64,000 bases of DNA from Polynucleobacter corsicus (GTDB taxonomy: Bacteria; Pseudomonadota; Gammaproteobacteria; Burkholderiales; Burkholderiaceae). Positions 8,622 through 17,551 of the stretch are shown here, piece by piece; position 1 is the stretch's first letter, and each line of letters opens with the position of its first letter. The notes beneath the pieces are model-generated. The model searched no databases. It saw nothing but the letters and a program-made list of their open reading frames with translations, and had not been told where the DNA came from. The position numbers and the translations under genes were made by a program. The stretch lies in assembly GCF_018688255.1 (NCBI RefSeq), contig NZ_CP061314.1, positions 1,054,001 through 1,118,000 on the forward strand. Reading direction: 5' to 3'.

Positions 8622-9161
8622 TTAAAACCCGGAGCCTGATCTGGGGTTTTGGTTTGATCTACCCAATAAAGCACCCATCATGGTGTAAAGCGCAGCCCCA
8701 GACATGGATACGGCAAAGATTCCGGAGAAAGAAATAATAATGGGGAGGATTCGCCAGCGCGTAGCAAGAATATATTCGCCATAGCCAACGGTTGTATACA
8801 TCTCGCCGGCAAAATACAGGGTTTGAAGGTTGGTTGGGAATACTTGCAATCCCAAACAAATGTATGCCCAGGCAATGATTTCAAGCAGGTGGATAGCAAT
8901 AATCAATAAAATTGCAAAGAAATACGATACAAAGTTCGCTCCATAGACCCGTTTATTTTCGAGTTTTTGGTCAATCCAATGAAAGATGCCTGCGATTGAT
9001 AAAACGCTTAAGCCGTGGAATGTCAGCATCAAACACGTCAGAAATAACAAGATCCAGATATCACTATCGCCCATATCCGCATTAATTTCAGCAAGGAGTG
9101 TGCTGAAGCTGGGTAGGGAGCTAAGTCCAGGAAGCCTGTCTAACAAGCCACTTAAAGTCAT
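8622..9161 (-). CDS. Potassium-channel family protein (ion channel domain)
   Basis: A 179-residue membrane protein with the potassium selectivity filter TTVGYG at residues 123-128. Helices are predicted by eye at about 36-60, 77-104 and 137-166, with the pore loop at 112-128, so it is a KcsA-like pore (two helices around a P-loop) with an added N-terminal helix. There is no cytosolic RCK/TrkA-N domain, so ligand gating is not evident. Family members are often annotated only as ion channel proteins. It converges with the DUF3108 gene and has its own promoter region at 9162-9240. Confidence 0.8.
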   Translation of the reverse strand: MTLSGLLDRLPGLSSLPSFSTLLAEINADMGDSDIWILLFLTCLMLTFHGLSVLSIAGIFHWIDQKLENKRVYGANFVSYFFAILLIIAIHLLEIIAWAYICLGLQVFPTNLQTLYFAGEMYTTVGYGEYILATRWRILPIIISFSGIFAVSMSGAALYTMMGALLGRSNQNPRSGSGF

Positions 9162-9204
9162 CGATGGTATCCGTTAAATCCAGTTACATTTCTTGTTTGA
9201 CATA

Positions 9205-9216
9205 ATAATGATTATA
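9205..9216 (-). promoter_or_regulatory. Candidate -10 box with Fur-like palindrome for the channel gene
   Basis: Read on the minus strand, 9216-9211 is a perfect TATAAT hexamer, 50 bases from the channel start. It overlaps the palindrome ATAAT-C-ATTAT (9215-9205), the core half of a Fur box. Only about 13 of 19 Fur-consensus positions agree by hand count and no strong -35 is seen, so this is a weak call. Confidence 0.35.
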
Positions 9217-9240
9217 CGCATTAAGCAGATATGTAACTTA

Positions 9241-9939
9241 TCAAGGAGTCTTCTTAGGACCGCCTGGATACGGCTGGTTATAGAGCTTTAGCCAACGTGA
9301 CATTAAGCCATTACGAATATCATCCTTGCCAAATAATTGGGCAACATCTATAGCTGTATAACCCTCATGATTTCTCATGCGCAGGTCTGCGCCGTTATCA
9401 AGCAGGTATTTAATTAATTGGTCGTTGCCGGAGCCAACAGACATCATTAATGGCGTTGTCTCACTTGGACTCAATGCGTTCACCTGAGCGCCATTGGCCA
9501 TTAAGAATTGAGTTATTTCTAAATGACCATTAGTGGCCGCATAGTGAATTGGTGCCCAACCAGGCTTATTGACAGCAGCTTTTTTTTCAACAACCAAAGT
9601 CTTCACTAAAGGCAGCTGACCATCAAAAGCTGCCATCATCAGTGCATTTTCACCGCTTTTATTGGTCAAATTGACATTGGTGGCTGGATTTGCGAGCAAT
9701 AAATCCGTGACCTTAAGAGATTTATCCCGAATAGCCAGGATCAGCATGGGGGTACCTCTAGGATCTAGCGTATTTGGATTAACACCTGCTTTCATTAAAG
9801 ATTGCACCTCAGAGACATCATCAAACTTCGCAGCTTTAGTGAAATCCGTAATCTGATCAGCAGTCTGCGCAATTACCAGGCTAGAAAAGCACAATAAACA
9901 GACATAAAAAAAGCGGCTATATTTAAATATACTTCTCAT
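9241..9939 (-). CDS. Exported ankyrin-repeat protein
   Basis: A 232-residue protein with a Sec signal peptide (cleavage near VIAQ at about residue 25) and at least five ankyrin repeats between about residues 30 and 215, visible as TPMLILAIRD, NALMMAAFDG, APIHYAATNG, TPLMMSVGSG and TAIDVAQLFG. Ankyrin repeats bind other proteins, and the signal peptide implies a periplasmic place. The partner is unknown. Its ATG overlaps the TGA of the TatD gene by four bases (ATGA), so the two are translationally coupled in the mltG-tmk-holB-tatD-ankyrin operon. Confidence 0.88.
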   Translation of the reverse strand: MRSIFKYSRFFYVCLLCFSSLVIAQTADQITDFTKAAKFDDVSEVQSLMKAGVNPNTLDPRGTPMLILAIRDKSLKVTDLLLANPATNVNLTNKSGENALMMAAFDGQLPLVKTLVVEKKAAVNKPGWAPIHYAATNGHLEITQFLMANGAQVNALSPSETTPLMMSVGSGNDQLIKYLLDNGADLRMRNHEGYTAIDVAQLFGKDDIRNGLMSRWLKLYNQPYPGGPKKTP

Positions 9940-10724
9940 AATGTCGCTCTATTTATCTGAAAACATTGAAAAAAGTTACTTGAAGTCTGTTCTGCCAGCA
10001 ATTCAACTGAAACACCCTTCAGATCAGCAACAAATTCACCAACCTTAGAAACCCAGGCTGGCTCATTCGTCTTACCGCGATAAGGAATTGGGGCTAAATA
10101 AGGCGAATCGGTCTCAATCAGCATGCGATCCAGGGGAACTTCTCTACAAGTTTCCTGTAGATCCTTTGCGCTCTTAAAAGTCACAATGCCAGAAAAGGAA
10201 ATATAAAACCCCATGTCAATGGCAGCTTTGGCAACTTCGGTGGTCTCTGTAAAGCAATGCATGACGCCTCCAATCTGATCAGCGCCCTCTTCTTTGAGGA
10301 TTCTGAGGGTGTCAGCGGAAGAGGACCGTGTATGGATGATCAGAGGCTTCTTAGCTGCAATAGCGGCGCGTATATGCGTTCTGAAGCGTTCCCTTTGCCA
10401 TTCCATGGATTCATAGCTGCGATCGCCCATACGAAAGTAATCAAGCCCCGTTTCACCAATCGCGATGATTTTGGGATGTTTTGATTCTTCGACTAGGAAT
10501 TCAAAGCTAGGCTCTGGCGTATCTTCGTAGTCTGGATGGACTCCAACCGAGGCATATAAATGAGCATGGTCTTCAGCCAGCTTTCTTACCTTGGGAAAAT
10601 CAGGGATATCTACCGACACGCACAAGGCATGACTAACCTTGCAGGCGGCCATATTCGACAAAACCTCAGGTAGACGGCTTTGAAATTCCGGAAAATCGAG
10701 ATGGCAATGTGAGTCTATAAACAT
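9936..10724 (-). CDS. TatD family metal-dependent hydrolase (DNase-like)
   Basis: A 262-residue amidohydrolase-fold enzyme. Metal-binding residues are visible: HCHLD near the N terminus (H6, H8), the glutamate in IGETGLDYFR (about 93), the histidines in IIHTRSS (about 130) and GVMHCFTE (about 156), and the aspartate in IETDSPYLAP (about 206). TatD/YcfH proteins are nucleases or deoxyribonuclease-like enzymes of quality control. It lies 11 bases downstream of holB, which is the usual neighbourhood of YcfH in proteobacteria (tmk-holB-ycfH). Confidence 0.93.
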   Translation of the reverse strand: MFIDSHCHLDFPEFQSRLPEVLSNMAACKVSHALCVSVDIPDFPKVRKLAEDHAHLYASVGVHPDYEDTPEPSFEFLVEESKHPKIIAIGETGLDYFRMGDRSYESMEWQRERFRTHIRAAIAAKKPLIIHTRSSSADTLRILKEEGADQIGGVMHCFTETTEVAKAAIDMGFYISFSGIVTFKSAKDLQETCREVPLDRMLIETDSPYLAPIPYRGKTNEPAWVSKVGEFVADLKGVSVELLAEQTSSNFFQCFQINRATL

Positions 10725-10735
10725 GACTCGCTATT

Positions 10736-11878
10736 TTAGTCTTCAAATACCTGCTGATACTGAGAAAGCAATGCTTCTAGTTGGATACGGGTGGCCAATG
10801 GGTGATTTTCGTGACGCCGCGCCTGTATTAGAGACTTCCAGAAGCGAAGCAGCTTTGGAAGACGCGCTTGTTGCGCAAGCGTCTTGATAGTAGCCTCATG
10901 CTTGGGGTAATAGCGCGGCGAACCCATTTGGGCGCAACTTTGCACATCAGAGACCCATCGCTGCATAGTAGCCAACAAAACTGAATATCGAGCTTTTTGC
11001 GTCTTATCAGCAGCATCTAGCCAATTGATCCGAGCGCCCTGCGACATTGCTTGCAATAAAAAACGTGAAGCTTGGATAGCAATCGTCAGCTCATCCTTCT
11101 CATCTTTATTGTGACGCGCAATTAAGGAATCCAATACTGCATAGGGTGCCCCACCCTGCTCGTCAAAAATAGACTCGACATCGGCATCACTCATTTTTAA
11201 GCCAGGAATCATACCCAGCTGGGTACGCAACCAATTAAGCCCACTCAATCGATCTGGTCGCGGTGCGGACAGCAAGCGGCAGCGAGAACGAATGGTTGGC
11301 AAGACACGATCAAGGCGGTCTGCTAACAAAATGAAGATAGTATTTTTTGGAGGCTCTTCAAGGGATTTCAGCAAAGTATTTGCGGAGTCTGATCTGAGCA
11401 TTTCTAGCGGATAAACCAGAATGACTCGGTTTCCACCACGGTGAGACCCAATAGAGAGCCCCTCGATTGCACTGCGTGCATCTTCAATGGAAATGCTTTT
11501 CTTTTCTTTCTTCTCGGGCGCATCACCATCGGTATCAGCTTGACTGGCCTTGGATTTTTTAGGTGATTCATCTGAGTCAAAATCACCCTGCGGCATAAGC
11601 TTACGATGCGTTTCTGGGACTAGCGCAATAAAGTCAGGGTGGTTACCTGAGTCAAACCACCGACAGGCTTCACATTGCTTGCAAGGCTTTATAGCGGAGG
11701 AAGTCTCGCACAACAGCGCCCTAGCTAATTCAATTGAAAACTCAAACTTACCAATACCGGACTGACCATGAATCAGAACTGCATTAGGAAACGCGGCCAG
11801 GTTCATACCATCCCAGATGGGCTCTAGCCATGGAGCTATTTTTTTTACTGACGCATTTGCTAACATCACATCACTCAT
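10736..11878 (-). CDS. holB: DNA polymerase III subunit delta'
   Basis: A subunit of the clamp loader that opens the sliding clamp. The 380-residue protein has a P-loop (GQSGIGKF, residues 38-45), a four-cysteine zinc module (C57, C66, C69, C72), the sensor region SLEEPPKNTIFILL and the SRC motif (TIRSRC). A charged, low-complexity insert lies at about residues 101-130 (many K, E and D), between the zinc module and the AAA+ core, which is common in betaproteobacteria but makes it longer than the E. coli protein. The gene begins right after the tmk stop (TAAATG, no gap). Confidence 0.95.
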   Translation of the reverse strand: MSDVMLANASVKKIAPWLEPIWDGMNLAAFPNAVLIHGQSGIGKFEFSIELARALLCETSSAIKPCKQCEACRWFDSGNHPDFIALVPETHRKLMPQGDFDSDESPKKSKASQADTDGDAPEKKEKKSISIEDARSAIEGLSIGSHRGGNRVILVYPLEMLRSDSANTLLKSLEEPPKNTIFILLADRLDRVLPTIRSRCRLLSAPRPDRLSGLNWLRTQLGMIPGLKMSDADVESIFDEQGGAPYAVLDSLIARHNKDEKDELTIAIQASRFLLQAMSQGARINWLDAADKTQKARYSVLLATMQRWVSDVQSCAQMGSPRYYPKHEATIKTLAQQARLPKLLRFWKSLIQARRHENHPLATRIQLEALLSQYQQVFED

Positions 11879-12517
11879 TTAGAGCTTCATCTTTAATGAC
11901 TCGAGTTCATGCCAAATAGCTTCTGGTGTTTGGGTAGCATCGACTAGATAAAAGCGATTTGAATCTGCTTTTGCTCTACGTAAATACTCTTGACGAACTT
12001 TTTCAAAAAAATCTAAATCCATTTTTTCAAATTTATCGGGCGCCCTTACCTTTGATCTCCTAGCTTGTGCAACTGAACCAGGTAAATCAAAAAGGAAGGT
12101 CAAATTAGGTTGAAGTAATGAACCATCAGGGTGACCCTGAACCCACTTCTCCAAATCATTTAACTTAGACAAGCTTAAGCCACGACCACCACCTTGATAA
12201 GCAAAGCTAGCATCCGTGAAGCGATCAGAGATCACAATCTTTCCTGCTTGTAGTGCCGGCTCTATTACTTGTGCAATATGTTCCCTACGAGCAGCAAACA
12301 TCAGCAATGCCTCGGTTTCTAAATTCATGGGGGCGTCGAGTAATAAAGCGCGAAGCTGTTCACCTAATTGAGTACCACCGGGCTCTCTAGTCATCACAAC
12401 ATCGCGATCAGGATATCGCTGCTTAATCAAGTTGCTGAACGATTCAATGTGTGTACTCTTACCCGCGCCATCGATACCTTCAAAGCTAATAAAATAACCT
12501 GGAAATTGAGCTGTCAT
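11879..12517 (-). CDS. tmk: Thymidylate kinase
   Basis: Phosphorylates dTMP to dTDP with ATP, in the cytoplasm. The 212-residue protein has the P-loop GIDGAGKST (residues 14-22), the dTMP-binding REPGGTQLGE segment (about 45-54), the DRFTDASFAYQGGGRGL segment and the LID region RRSKVRAPDKFE. The length is standard. It starts five bases after the mltG stop, giving the conserved order mltG-tmk-holB. Confidence 0.96.
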   Translation of the reverse strand: MTAQFPGYFISFEGIDGAGKSTHIESFSNLIKQRYPDRDVVMTREPGGTQLGEQLRALLLDAPMNLETEALLMFAARREHIAQVIEPALQAGKIVISDRFTDASFAYQGGGRGLSLSKLNDLEKWVQGHPDGSLLQPNLTFLFDLPGSVAQARRSKVRAPDKFEKMDLDFFEKVRQEYLRRAKADSNRFYLVDATQTPEAIWHELESLKMKL

Positions 12518-12522
12518 AACAG

Positions 12523-13617
12523 TTATTGAGACTTTGATTGATTAGAGGAATTGCGTTTACGTTGAAACTGATCAACTGCGCTTTCATGCTCTTTCAAGGT
12601 TTTGGAAAAATGGCTAGTGCCATCACCGCGTGCTACAAAATATATCGCATCACTTTTTGCCGGATGCATCACAGCGAGAAGCGACTCCTTGCTCGGCATG
12701 GCTATTGGCGTTGGTGGCAAACCCTTGTGCATATAAGTATTGTAGGGACTGTCTCTACGTAAATCTGTTTTTCGCAGATTGCCATCAAATTTAGGGCCAA
12801 TAGCGTAAATCACTGTTGGATCAGTCTGGAGGGGCATCTTTAAATTGAGGCGATTCACGAAAACAGCTGAGACCAGAGATCTATCGCTCGAGCGCCCAGT
12901 CTCCTTTTCCACAATCGAGGCCAAAATGAGTAGTTCATAAGGTTTTTTTAAGGGTGTAGCTGAGTCCCTTTGCTCCCAAGCAACTGCAAGCTGCTTTTGC
13001 ATAGCCTGTGAAGCCCTTCGATAGATAGAGGTATCTGAATCGTCTGGGTCAAAAATATAGGTATCTGGATAAAAGAGTCCCTCATCGCCAGGATAAGTAA
13101 GTCCAATAGTCTTTAGTAGCTCCTTAGAGCTCATGCCTTTAGTTTGATGAATTAACGCAGGATGTTTATCTATCAGGCTCCTAAGTTGCCATATGGTCAT
13201 GCCGGGAATGATGGCTACACTTTCTCGAACTCGATCGCCGCGGGCTATTTGTAACAAGATACTTCCCAGGCTAGCGCGGGGAGTCAATAAATAGGTTCCT
13301 GGTTTTAACTTAGAGCCAACAAATAGCGCTCTTGCTGCCACTTGGAAAGTAACTACATTTGTCGACACGCCCTGCTCAGACAGCTGACCCCCAATTGCAG
13401 AAAGGCCAGACTGGGGAGAGATTTTAACTTTATAGGCAGATCCCTTATCAATATTGGATCCCTCGGGTACAACAGGCCATAAAAAGATGGCTCCGTACAA
13501 AATCAGCAGTAGGGAAATGAAGATGAGGGCAAAGGATTTCCATTCGCCACCCTTAGAAGGTTTACTAAAAAGACTTCTCTGAAATTTTCTGCTCATCAGG
13601 CTATGATAAAAGCTCAT
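12523..13617 (-). CDS. mltG: Endolytic murein transglycosylase MltG
   Basis: An inner-membrane lytic transglycosylase that cuts nascent peptidoglycan strands and so ends glycan elongation. A membrane helix lies at about residues 30-50 (ALIFISLLLILYGAIFLWPV), followed by a LysM-like region and the YceG domain, with the catalytic glutamate in ASIVEKETG and the family segment VFVNRL...MPLQTDPTVIYAIG. The chosen ATG (13617) has AAGG a few bases upstream; ATGs at 13641 and 13596 are also possible. The first of these would overlap the divergent ygfZ gene, so the start is uncertain. Confidence 0.93.
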   Translation of the reverse strand: MSFYHSLMSRKFQRSLFSKPSKGGEWKSFALIFISLLLILYGAIFLWPVVPEGSNIDKGSAYKVKISPQSGLSAIGGQLSEQGVSTNVVTFQVAARALFVGSKLKPGTYLLTPRASLGSILLQIARGDRVRESVAIIPGMTIWQLRSLIDKHPALIHQTKGMSSKELLKTIGLTYPGDEGLFYPDTYIFDPDDSDTSIYRRASQAMQKQLAVAWEQRDSATPLKKPYELLILASIVEKETGRSSDRSLVSAVFVNRLNLKMPLQTDPTVIYAIGPKFDGNLRKTDLRRDSPYNTYMHKGLPPTPIAMPSKESLLAVMHPAKSDAIYFVARGDGTSHFSKTLKEHESAVDQFQRKRNSSNQSKSQ

Positions 13618-14623
13618 GACCTTCAGCACAGAAAACGCCACAATGCCTGCCTCCAGCCTAAACCATGGATTTACCCCTTTGACCGATTGGGGCTTGATCT
13701 TGGTCGAGGGACCTGATGCCGCAGCCCTACTACAAAGTCAATTAAGCAACTCCGTACTTAGCCTCAAGCGCACTATGCCGGGTGATATTGCCCATGGTTC
13801 CGATTCTGTTCGATTAGTTGGCTATTGCAGCCCTAAAGGACGCCTTCTTTCTAGCGCTTGGCTCGGACTGTTTCCGGAATCCGTTGATTCGGATGACCGT
13901 TTTGGCCTTTTTGTTTCCAAAGATATTGCTGCGAGCACTGCAAAACGATTGTCGATGTACGTACTACGCTCAAAAGTAAAAGTAGTGGATGCCTCGGATG
14001 ATTGGGAAGTATTAGGCGCCTATCAAAGCCAGAATGCTGGCCAATCCTCCAATCCACCCAAAGACTCTCTCGTATTACGCATGCCTGACGTGTTGATTCA
14101 AAATCAATCTTTTCAGCGCACCCTCATCGCCCAGAAAAAGGCGGGGATCTCTCTGTCATCAGTGGATCAGAAATCACTAAATCAGTGGAATTCTTTAGAA
14201 GTATTGAGTGCAATCCCCAGAATTGTTCTAGCAACTCAGGAGCAATTTGTTCCGCAGATGATTAACTTTGAATCTGTTGCTGGTGTAGATTTTAAAAAAG
14301 GATGTTACCCGGGACAAGAAATTGTTGCTCGGAGCCAATATCGTGGCGCAGTAAAACGTAGACTTCAACTTGTTCACATTGATTCGAGCGCAACTGCACT
14401 GGAACTTTCAAAACCAGGCGTAGAGTTATTTCAAGAAGATGATGTCAGTCAACCATGCGGTATGGTGGTACTGGCAGCTAATAATGCAGAAAATTTAGCT
14501 CGTATTGATCTACAGGTGGAATGCAAGCTGGATGCCTTAGAAATTGGAGCAATACATCTTGGTGCGAGCGATGGACCTGTCTTGATGATCGATTCATTGC
14601 CCTACCCTTTATTAGAAATTTAA
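13616..14623 (+). CDS. ygfZ: tRNA-modifying/folate-binding protein YgfZ
   Basis: A folate-binding protein of the GcvT fold that helps assemble or repair iron-sulfur clusters, including the one in MiaB. The signature KGCYPGQE lies at residues 228-235. The length (335 from this ATG) is usual. A second in-frame ATG at 13643 (MPASSL) may be the true start; neither has a good ribosome binding site. Divergent from mltG with essentially no intergenic space. The NRDE gene follows 27 bases later. Confidence 0.9.
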   Translation: MTFSTENATMPASSLNHGFTPLTDWGLILVEGPDAAALLQSQLSNSVLSLKRTMPGDIAHGSDSVRLVGYCSPKGRLLSSAWLGLFPESVDSDDRFGLFVSKDIAASTAKRLSMYVLRSKVKVVDASDDWEVLGAYQSQNAGQSSNPPKDSLVLRMPDVLIQNQSFQRTLIAQKKAGISLSSVDQKSLNQWNSLEVLSAIPRIVLATQEQFVPQMINFESVAGVDFKKGCYPGQEIVARSQYRGAVKRRLQLVHIDSSATALELSKPGVELFQEDDVSQPCGMVVLAANNAENLARIDLQVECKLDALEIGAIHLGASDGPVLMIDSLPYPLLEI

Positions 14624-14650
14624 TCTCTTCCATATTCCGCTGACATTGCT

Positions 14651-15508
14651 ATGTGCTTAATTCTCTTTGCTTGGAAATCTCATCCAGACTACCCTTTGGT
14701 GGTTGCAGCAAACCGTGATGAATTTTATGAGCGCGATACTGATCCTATGGGATGGTGGTCTGAGCATCCTCATGTATTGGCTGGTAAAGACCGGGCAGAT
14801 GTATTGGGCAGTCCGGGAACTTGGTTGGGCTTTACAAAGACGGGTCGCTTTGCTGCATTAACGAATGTTAGAGCGCCTAGTGAAAAAAATCCCGATGCAA
14901 GAACGCGTGGAGAGCTCAGCCTTCACTATCTGACGGGTCAGCATAAGCCGCATGCTTACATACAAGAAAATGCAAAACGGTTTGAGCTGTATAACGGATT
15001 TAATCTTTTGATGGCTGATCTCAGCGATCCAGGGAATGCTGAAATGCATTGGGTAAGTAATCGCCTCATGATGGGTCAAAACATTCGCCCTAGAAAAGTA
15101 TTTCCTGAGCAAGCGCTCAATCCTGGAGTCTACGGTCTATCCAATGCGATGTTGGATACACCATGGCCTAAAGTCAATCACCGGGTAGCGGCGTTCGCTC
15201 AAACATTGGCAATGGATAGCGGGCAACTCAAAAATGCAGATCACTATTTGCGCTTATTGGCAGATACTCACGAAGCAAGTCCACAAGAGCTACCTAATAC
15301 CGGTATTAATCCGGACTGGGAGAAGGCTTTATCTGCTGCATTTATCAAGACTCCAAGCTATGGAACGCGCTCTAGTACCATTTTGCGCGTTCGTAAGGAT
15401 GGTCAGTTTGAGATGGTAGAGAGACGCTTTGATGCCAATGGCACCGTCGGTCACGATGTTGTCACAGGTGAACTCACTGCTGCACCGGGGTCCAACCTTT
15501 CGGTCTAA
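14651..15508 (+). CDS. NRDE family protein (TANGO2-like)
   Basis: A 285-residue protein that begins MCLILFAWK, with the family motif NRDE at residues 21-24. Cys-2 followed by the NRDE motif suggests an N-terminal-nucleophile fold, as in related amidases, but the activity of bacterial members is not established; the animal homologue TANGO2 is linked to heme and lipid handling. Further family signs are GTWLGFTKTGRFAALTNVR and YGTRSSTIL near the C terminus. It converges with the thioesterase gene, 18 bases apart. Confidence 0.9.
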   Translation: MCLILFAWKSHPDYPLVVAANRDEFYERDTDPMGWWSEHPHVLAGKDRADVLGSPGTWLGFTKTGRFAALTNVRAPSEKNPDARTRGELSLHYLTGQHKPHAYIQENAKRFELYNGFNLLMADLSDPGNAEMHWVSNRLMMGQNIRPRKVFPEQALNPGVYGLSNAMLDTPWPKVNHRVAAFAQTLAMDSGQLKNADHYLRLLADTHEASPQELPNTGINPDWEKALSAAFIKTPSYGTRSSTILRVRKDGQFEMVERRFDANGTVGHDVVTGELTAAPGSNLSV

Positions 15509-15526
15509 GCGACCAATCAGTTTGAA

Positions 15527-16012
15527 TTATTTCTGCTGACGGGAGTCCTCATTAATAACTCGTTCGCCATTGGCATTTTTGCTTGCTAAGCGCTTGATGA
15601 ACTGAAACGTCCCGGTTGACATGCAGCAGATCTCACCCTGATCATTGAAAAGCTTAGCCTCGCAAAAAGCCATCGTTGCTGTGCGACGTACGGTATCCGC
15701 TTTTACCCGCAAGATGCCGTTGGCAGCCTGCATGAAGTTATTTTTCATCTCCACTGTCACAACACTGCGATCACCAGGGTCGCTGGAACGAGCTGCAACG
15801 GCCATGGCCACATCCATCAGGGTAAGCAAAACACCACCGTGGGCCACATCCCAAGTATTGGTATGCTCGGGCTTGAGGGCCAAGAGTATTTCACCTTTAC
15901 CCATTTCGGCAGTAATTAGCCGCACCCCCAGTAGCTTCAAAAAAGGAACATTAAGCTCTTCACCCAAGTTTGCAAGTTGAGTTTCTGCATTGAGTTGTAC
16001 TTTATTTGTCAT
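15527..16012 (-). CDS. PaaI-type hotdog-fold thioesterase
   Basis: A 161-residue acyl-CoA thioesterase of the PaaI/YigI group. The hotdog helix segment AHGGVLLTLMDVAMAVAARS (about residues 58-77) is followed by VTVEMKNNFMQAA and the strand repeats of the fold. The substrate is unknown. The C terminus has a charged tail (NANGERVINEDSRQQK). The gene is alone on this strand, between convergent NRDE and divergent selO; the 55 bases to selO must hold both promoters. Confidence 0.85.
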   Translation of the reverse strand: MTNKVQLNAETQLANLGEELNVPFLKLLGVRLITAEMGKGEILLALKPEHTNTWDVAHGGVLLTLMDVAMAVAARSSDPGDRSVVTVEMKNNFMQAANGILRVKADTVRRTATMAFCEAKLFNDQGEICCMSTGTFQFIKRLASKNANGERVINEDSRQQK

Positions 16013-16067
16013 AGGTTCATTCTAGAGGCTTCTGCGACGCTTGTGAATTACCCATAGAATACAAAAT

Positions 16068-17534
16068 ATGCCTTTTACACTCCGCGGCGGTGATGTATGC
16101 CAGCCAACCCCACCCACCCCCATACCCAACCCCTATTGGGTTGCATTTTCAGCCTCTGCTGCCAAACTAATAAACCTTAAACTCGGAGCCCTTGGCCTAC
16201 CCAAGGATCCTGATTGGCTTGAACTTTTAGCAGGAAATCAATTGAATGCAGGTGGGCTGACTTTCTCCAGCCCAATTTCTACTGCCTATAGCGGCCATCA
16301 ATTCGGGTCATGGGCAGGACAGCTGGGCGATGGTCGTGCCATCCTTTTAGGCGATATGAATGAGCTTGAGCTCCAACTAAAAGGGGCTGGTAAGACGCAC
16401 TACTCCAGAATGGGTGATGGCAGAGCCGTCTTAAGATCTTCCATACGCGAGTTCCTTTGTAGCGAAGCGATGCATGCTTTAGGTATACCGACCAGCAGAG
16501 CTCTTTCAGTGGTTGGATCAAAGCAGCGTGTTATTAGGGAAACGGTAGAAACCGCGGCAGTGTGTTCACGCATTGCCCCAAGTTTTATTCGGGTCGGCCA
16601 CTTTGAACACTTTGCCTCACTTCAGAATACTGTCCGACTCAAAGAGCTGGCAGATCTCCTGATCAATAAATTTTATCCGGAGTGTCTTAATACAAAAGAT
16701 CCCTATTTGAGTTTATTTAAAGAGATCAGTGCCCGCAATGCAAAATTGGTTGCGCAGTGGCAATCAGTAGGATTTTGTCATGGCGTATTAAATAGTGACA
16801 ACATCAGCGCCCTTGGTCTCACGATTGACTATGGTCCATTTGGATTTCTAGATCATTTTGAAATAGACCATATTTGCAACCACAGTGATCATGGTGGCAG
16901 ATATGCCTATCATCGGCAGCCACAAATCATGCATTGGAATATGGCCTGCCTTGCTAGCGCTATGCTTCCACTGCTAGAGCTGGAGCGCTCACCAGAAGAA
17001 TCCCAAGCTCTTTTACGTTCGGCACTAGAAGAGTTCCCTGTGATTTATGCGAAAGAATGGCAAAAAATATTTCGATCTAAATTGGGCCTGCAGTTGGCAC
17101 AAGATGGCGATATCGAGCTCATTGAGCACCTCTTGCAAGCGATGAATGACTCAAAAGTAGACTTCACCACATTCTTTCGCAATCTCAGTAATGTCCGAAA
17201 AGATTCTAAGCTGACGGATATTGCCCAAAGAGATGAATTCATTGACCGTGACAGTATTGATCAATGGTTTATCGACTACATCCAAAGACTTCAAACGGAA
17301 GCTTTAAGTGACGAGGCCAGAAAGAGAATAATGAATCAGGTCAACCCTAAATACATCCTCAGGAATCATCTCGCTCAAACTGCAATTGAAGAGGCTCAGC
17401 AAGATGATTTTTCTGAAATCGAACGATTACAGCTCATACTCAGCAAACCCTTTGATGAGCAAGTGGCATTTGAGGCTTACGCAAAACCACCACCCATCGA
17501 TATGCAGCGCATAGAAGTCAGCTGCTCCTCATAA
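16068..17534 (+). CDS. selO: Protein adenylyltransferase SelO (YdiU family)
   Basis: A pseudokinase-fold enzyme that transfers AMP to serine, threonine or tyrosine residues of proteins, tied to oxidative-stress response in E. coli. The 488-residue protein has the conserved YSGHQFGSWAGQLGDGRAI and QLKGAGKTHYSRMGDGRAVLRS blocks (about residues 75-130), SIREFLCSEAM, and the metal-binding NSDN...IDYGPFGFLD segment (about 244-265). No selenocysteine position is expected in bacterial homologues and none is seen. It runs directly into msrB, 17 bases away. Confidence 0.94.
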   Translation: MPFTLRGGDVCQPTPPTPIPNPYWVAFSASAAKLINLKLGALGLPKDPDWLELLAGNQLNAGGLTFSSPISTAYSGHQFGSWAGQLGDGRAILLGDMNELELQLKGAGKTHYSRMGDGRAVLRSSIREFLCSEAMHALGIPTSRALSVVGSKQRVIRETVETAAVCSRIAPSFIRVGHFEHFASLQNTVRLKELADLLINKFYPECLNTKDPYLSLFKEISARNAKLVAQWQSVGFCHGVLNSDNISALGLTIDYGPFGFLDHFEIDHICNHSDHGGRYAYHRQPQIMHWNMACLASAMLPLLELERSPEESQALLRSALEEFPVIYAKEWQKIFRSKLGLQLAQDGDIELIEHLLQAMNDSKVDFTTFFRNLSNVRKDSKLTDIAQRDEFIDRDSIDQWFIDYIQRLQTEALSDEARKRIMNQVNPKYILRNHLAQTAIEEAQQDDFSEIERLQLILSKPFDEQVAFEAYAKPPPIDMQRIEVSCSS

Positions 17535-17551
17535 CCTAATACCTTAAAGTC

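Noticed and set aside
8624..8650. AAAACCC/GGGTTTT inverted repeat between the DUF3108 and channel genes
   Set aside because: The inner part does not pair and no clean T run follows; it overlaps the last codons of the channel gene.
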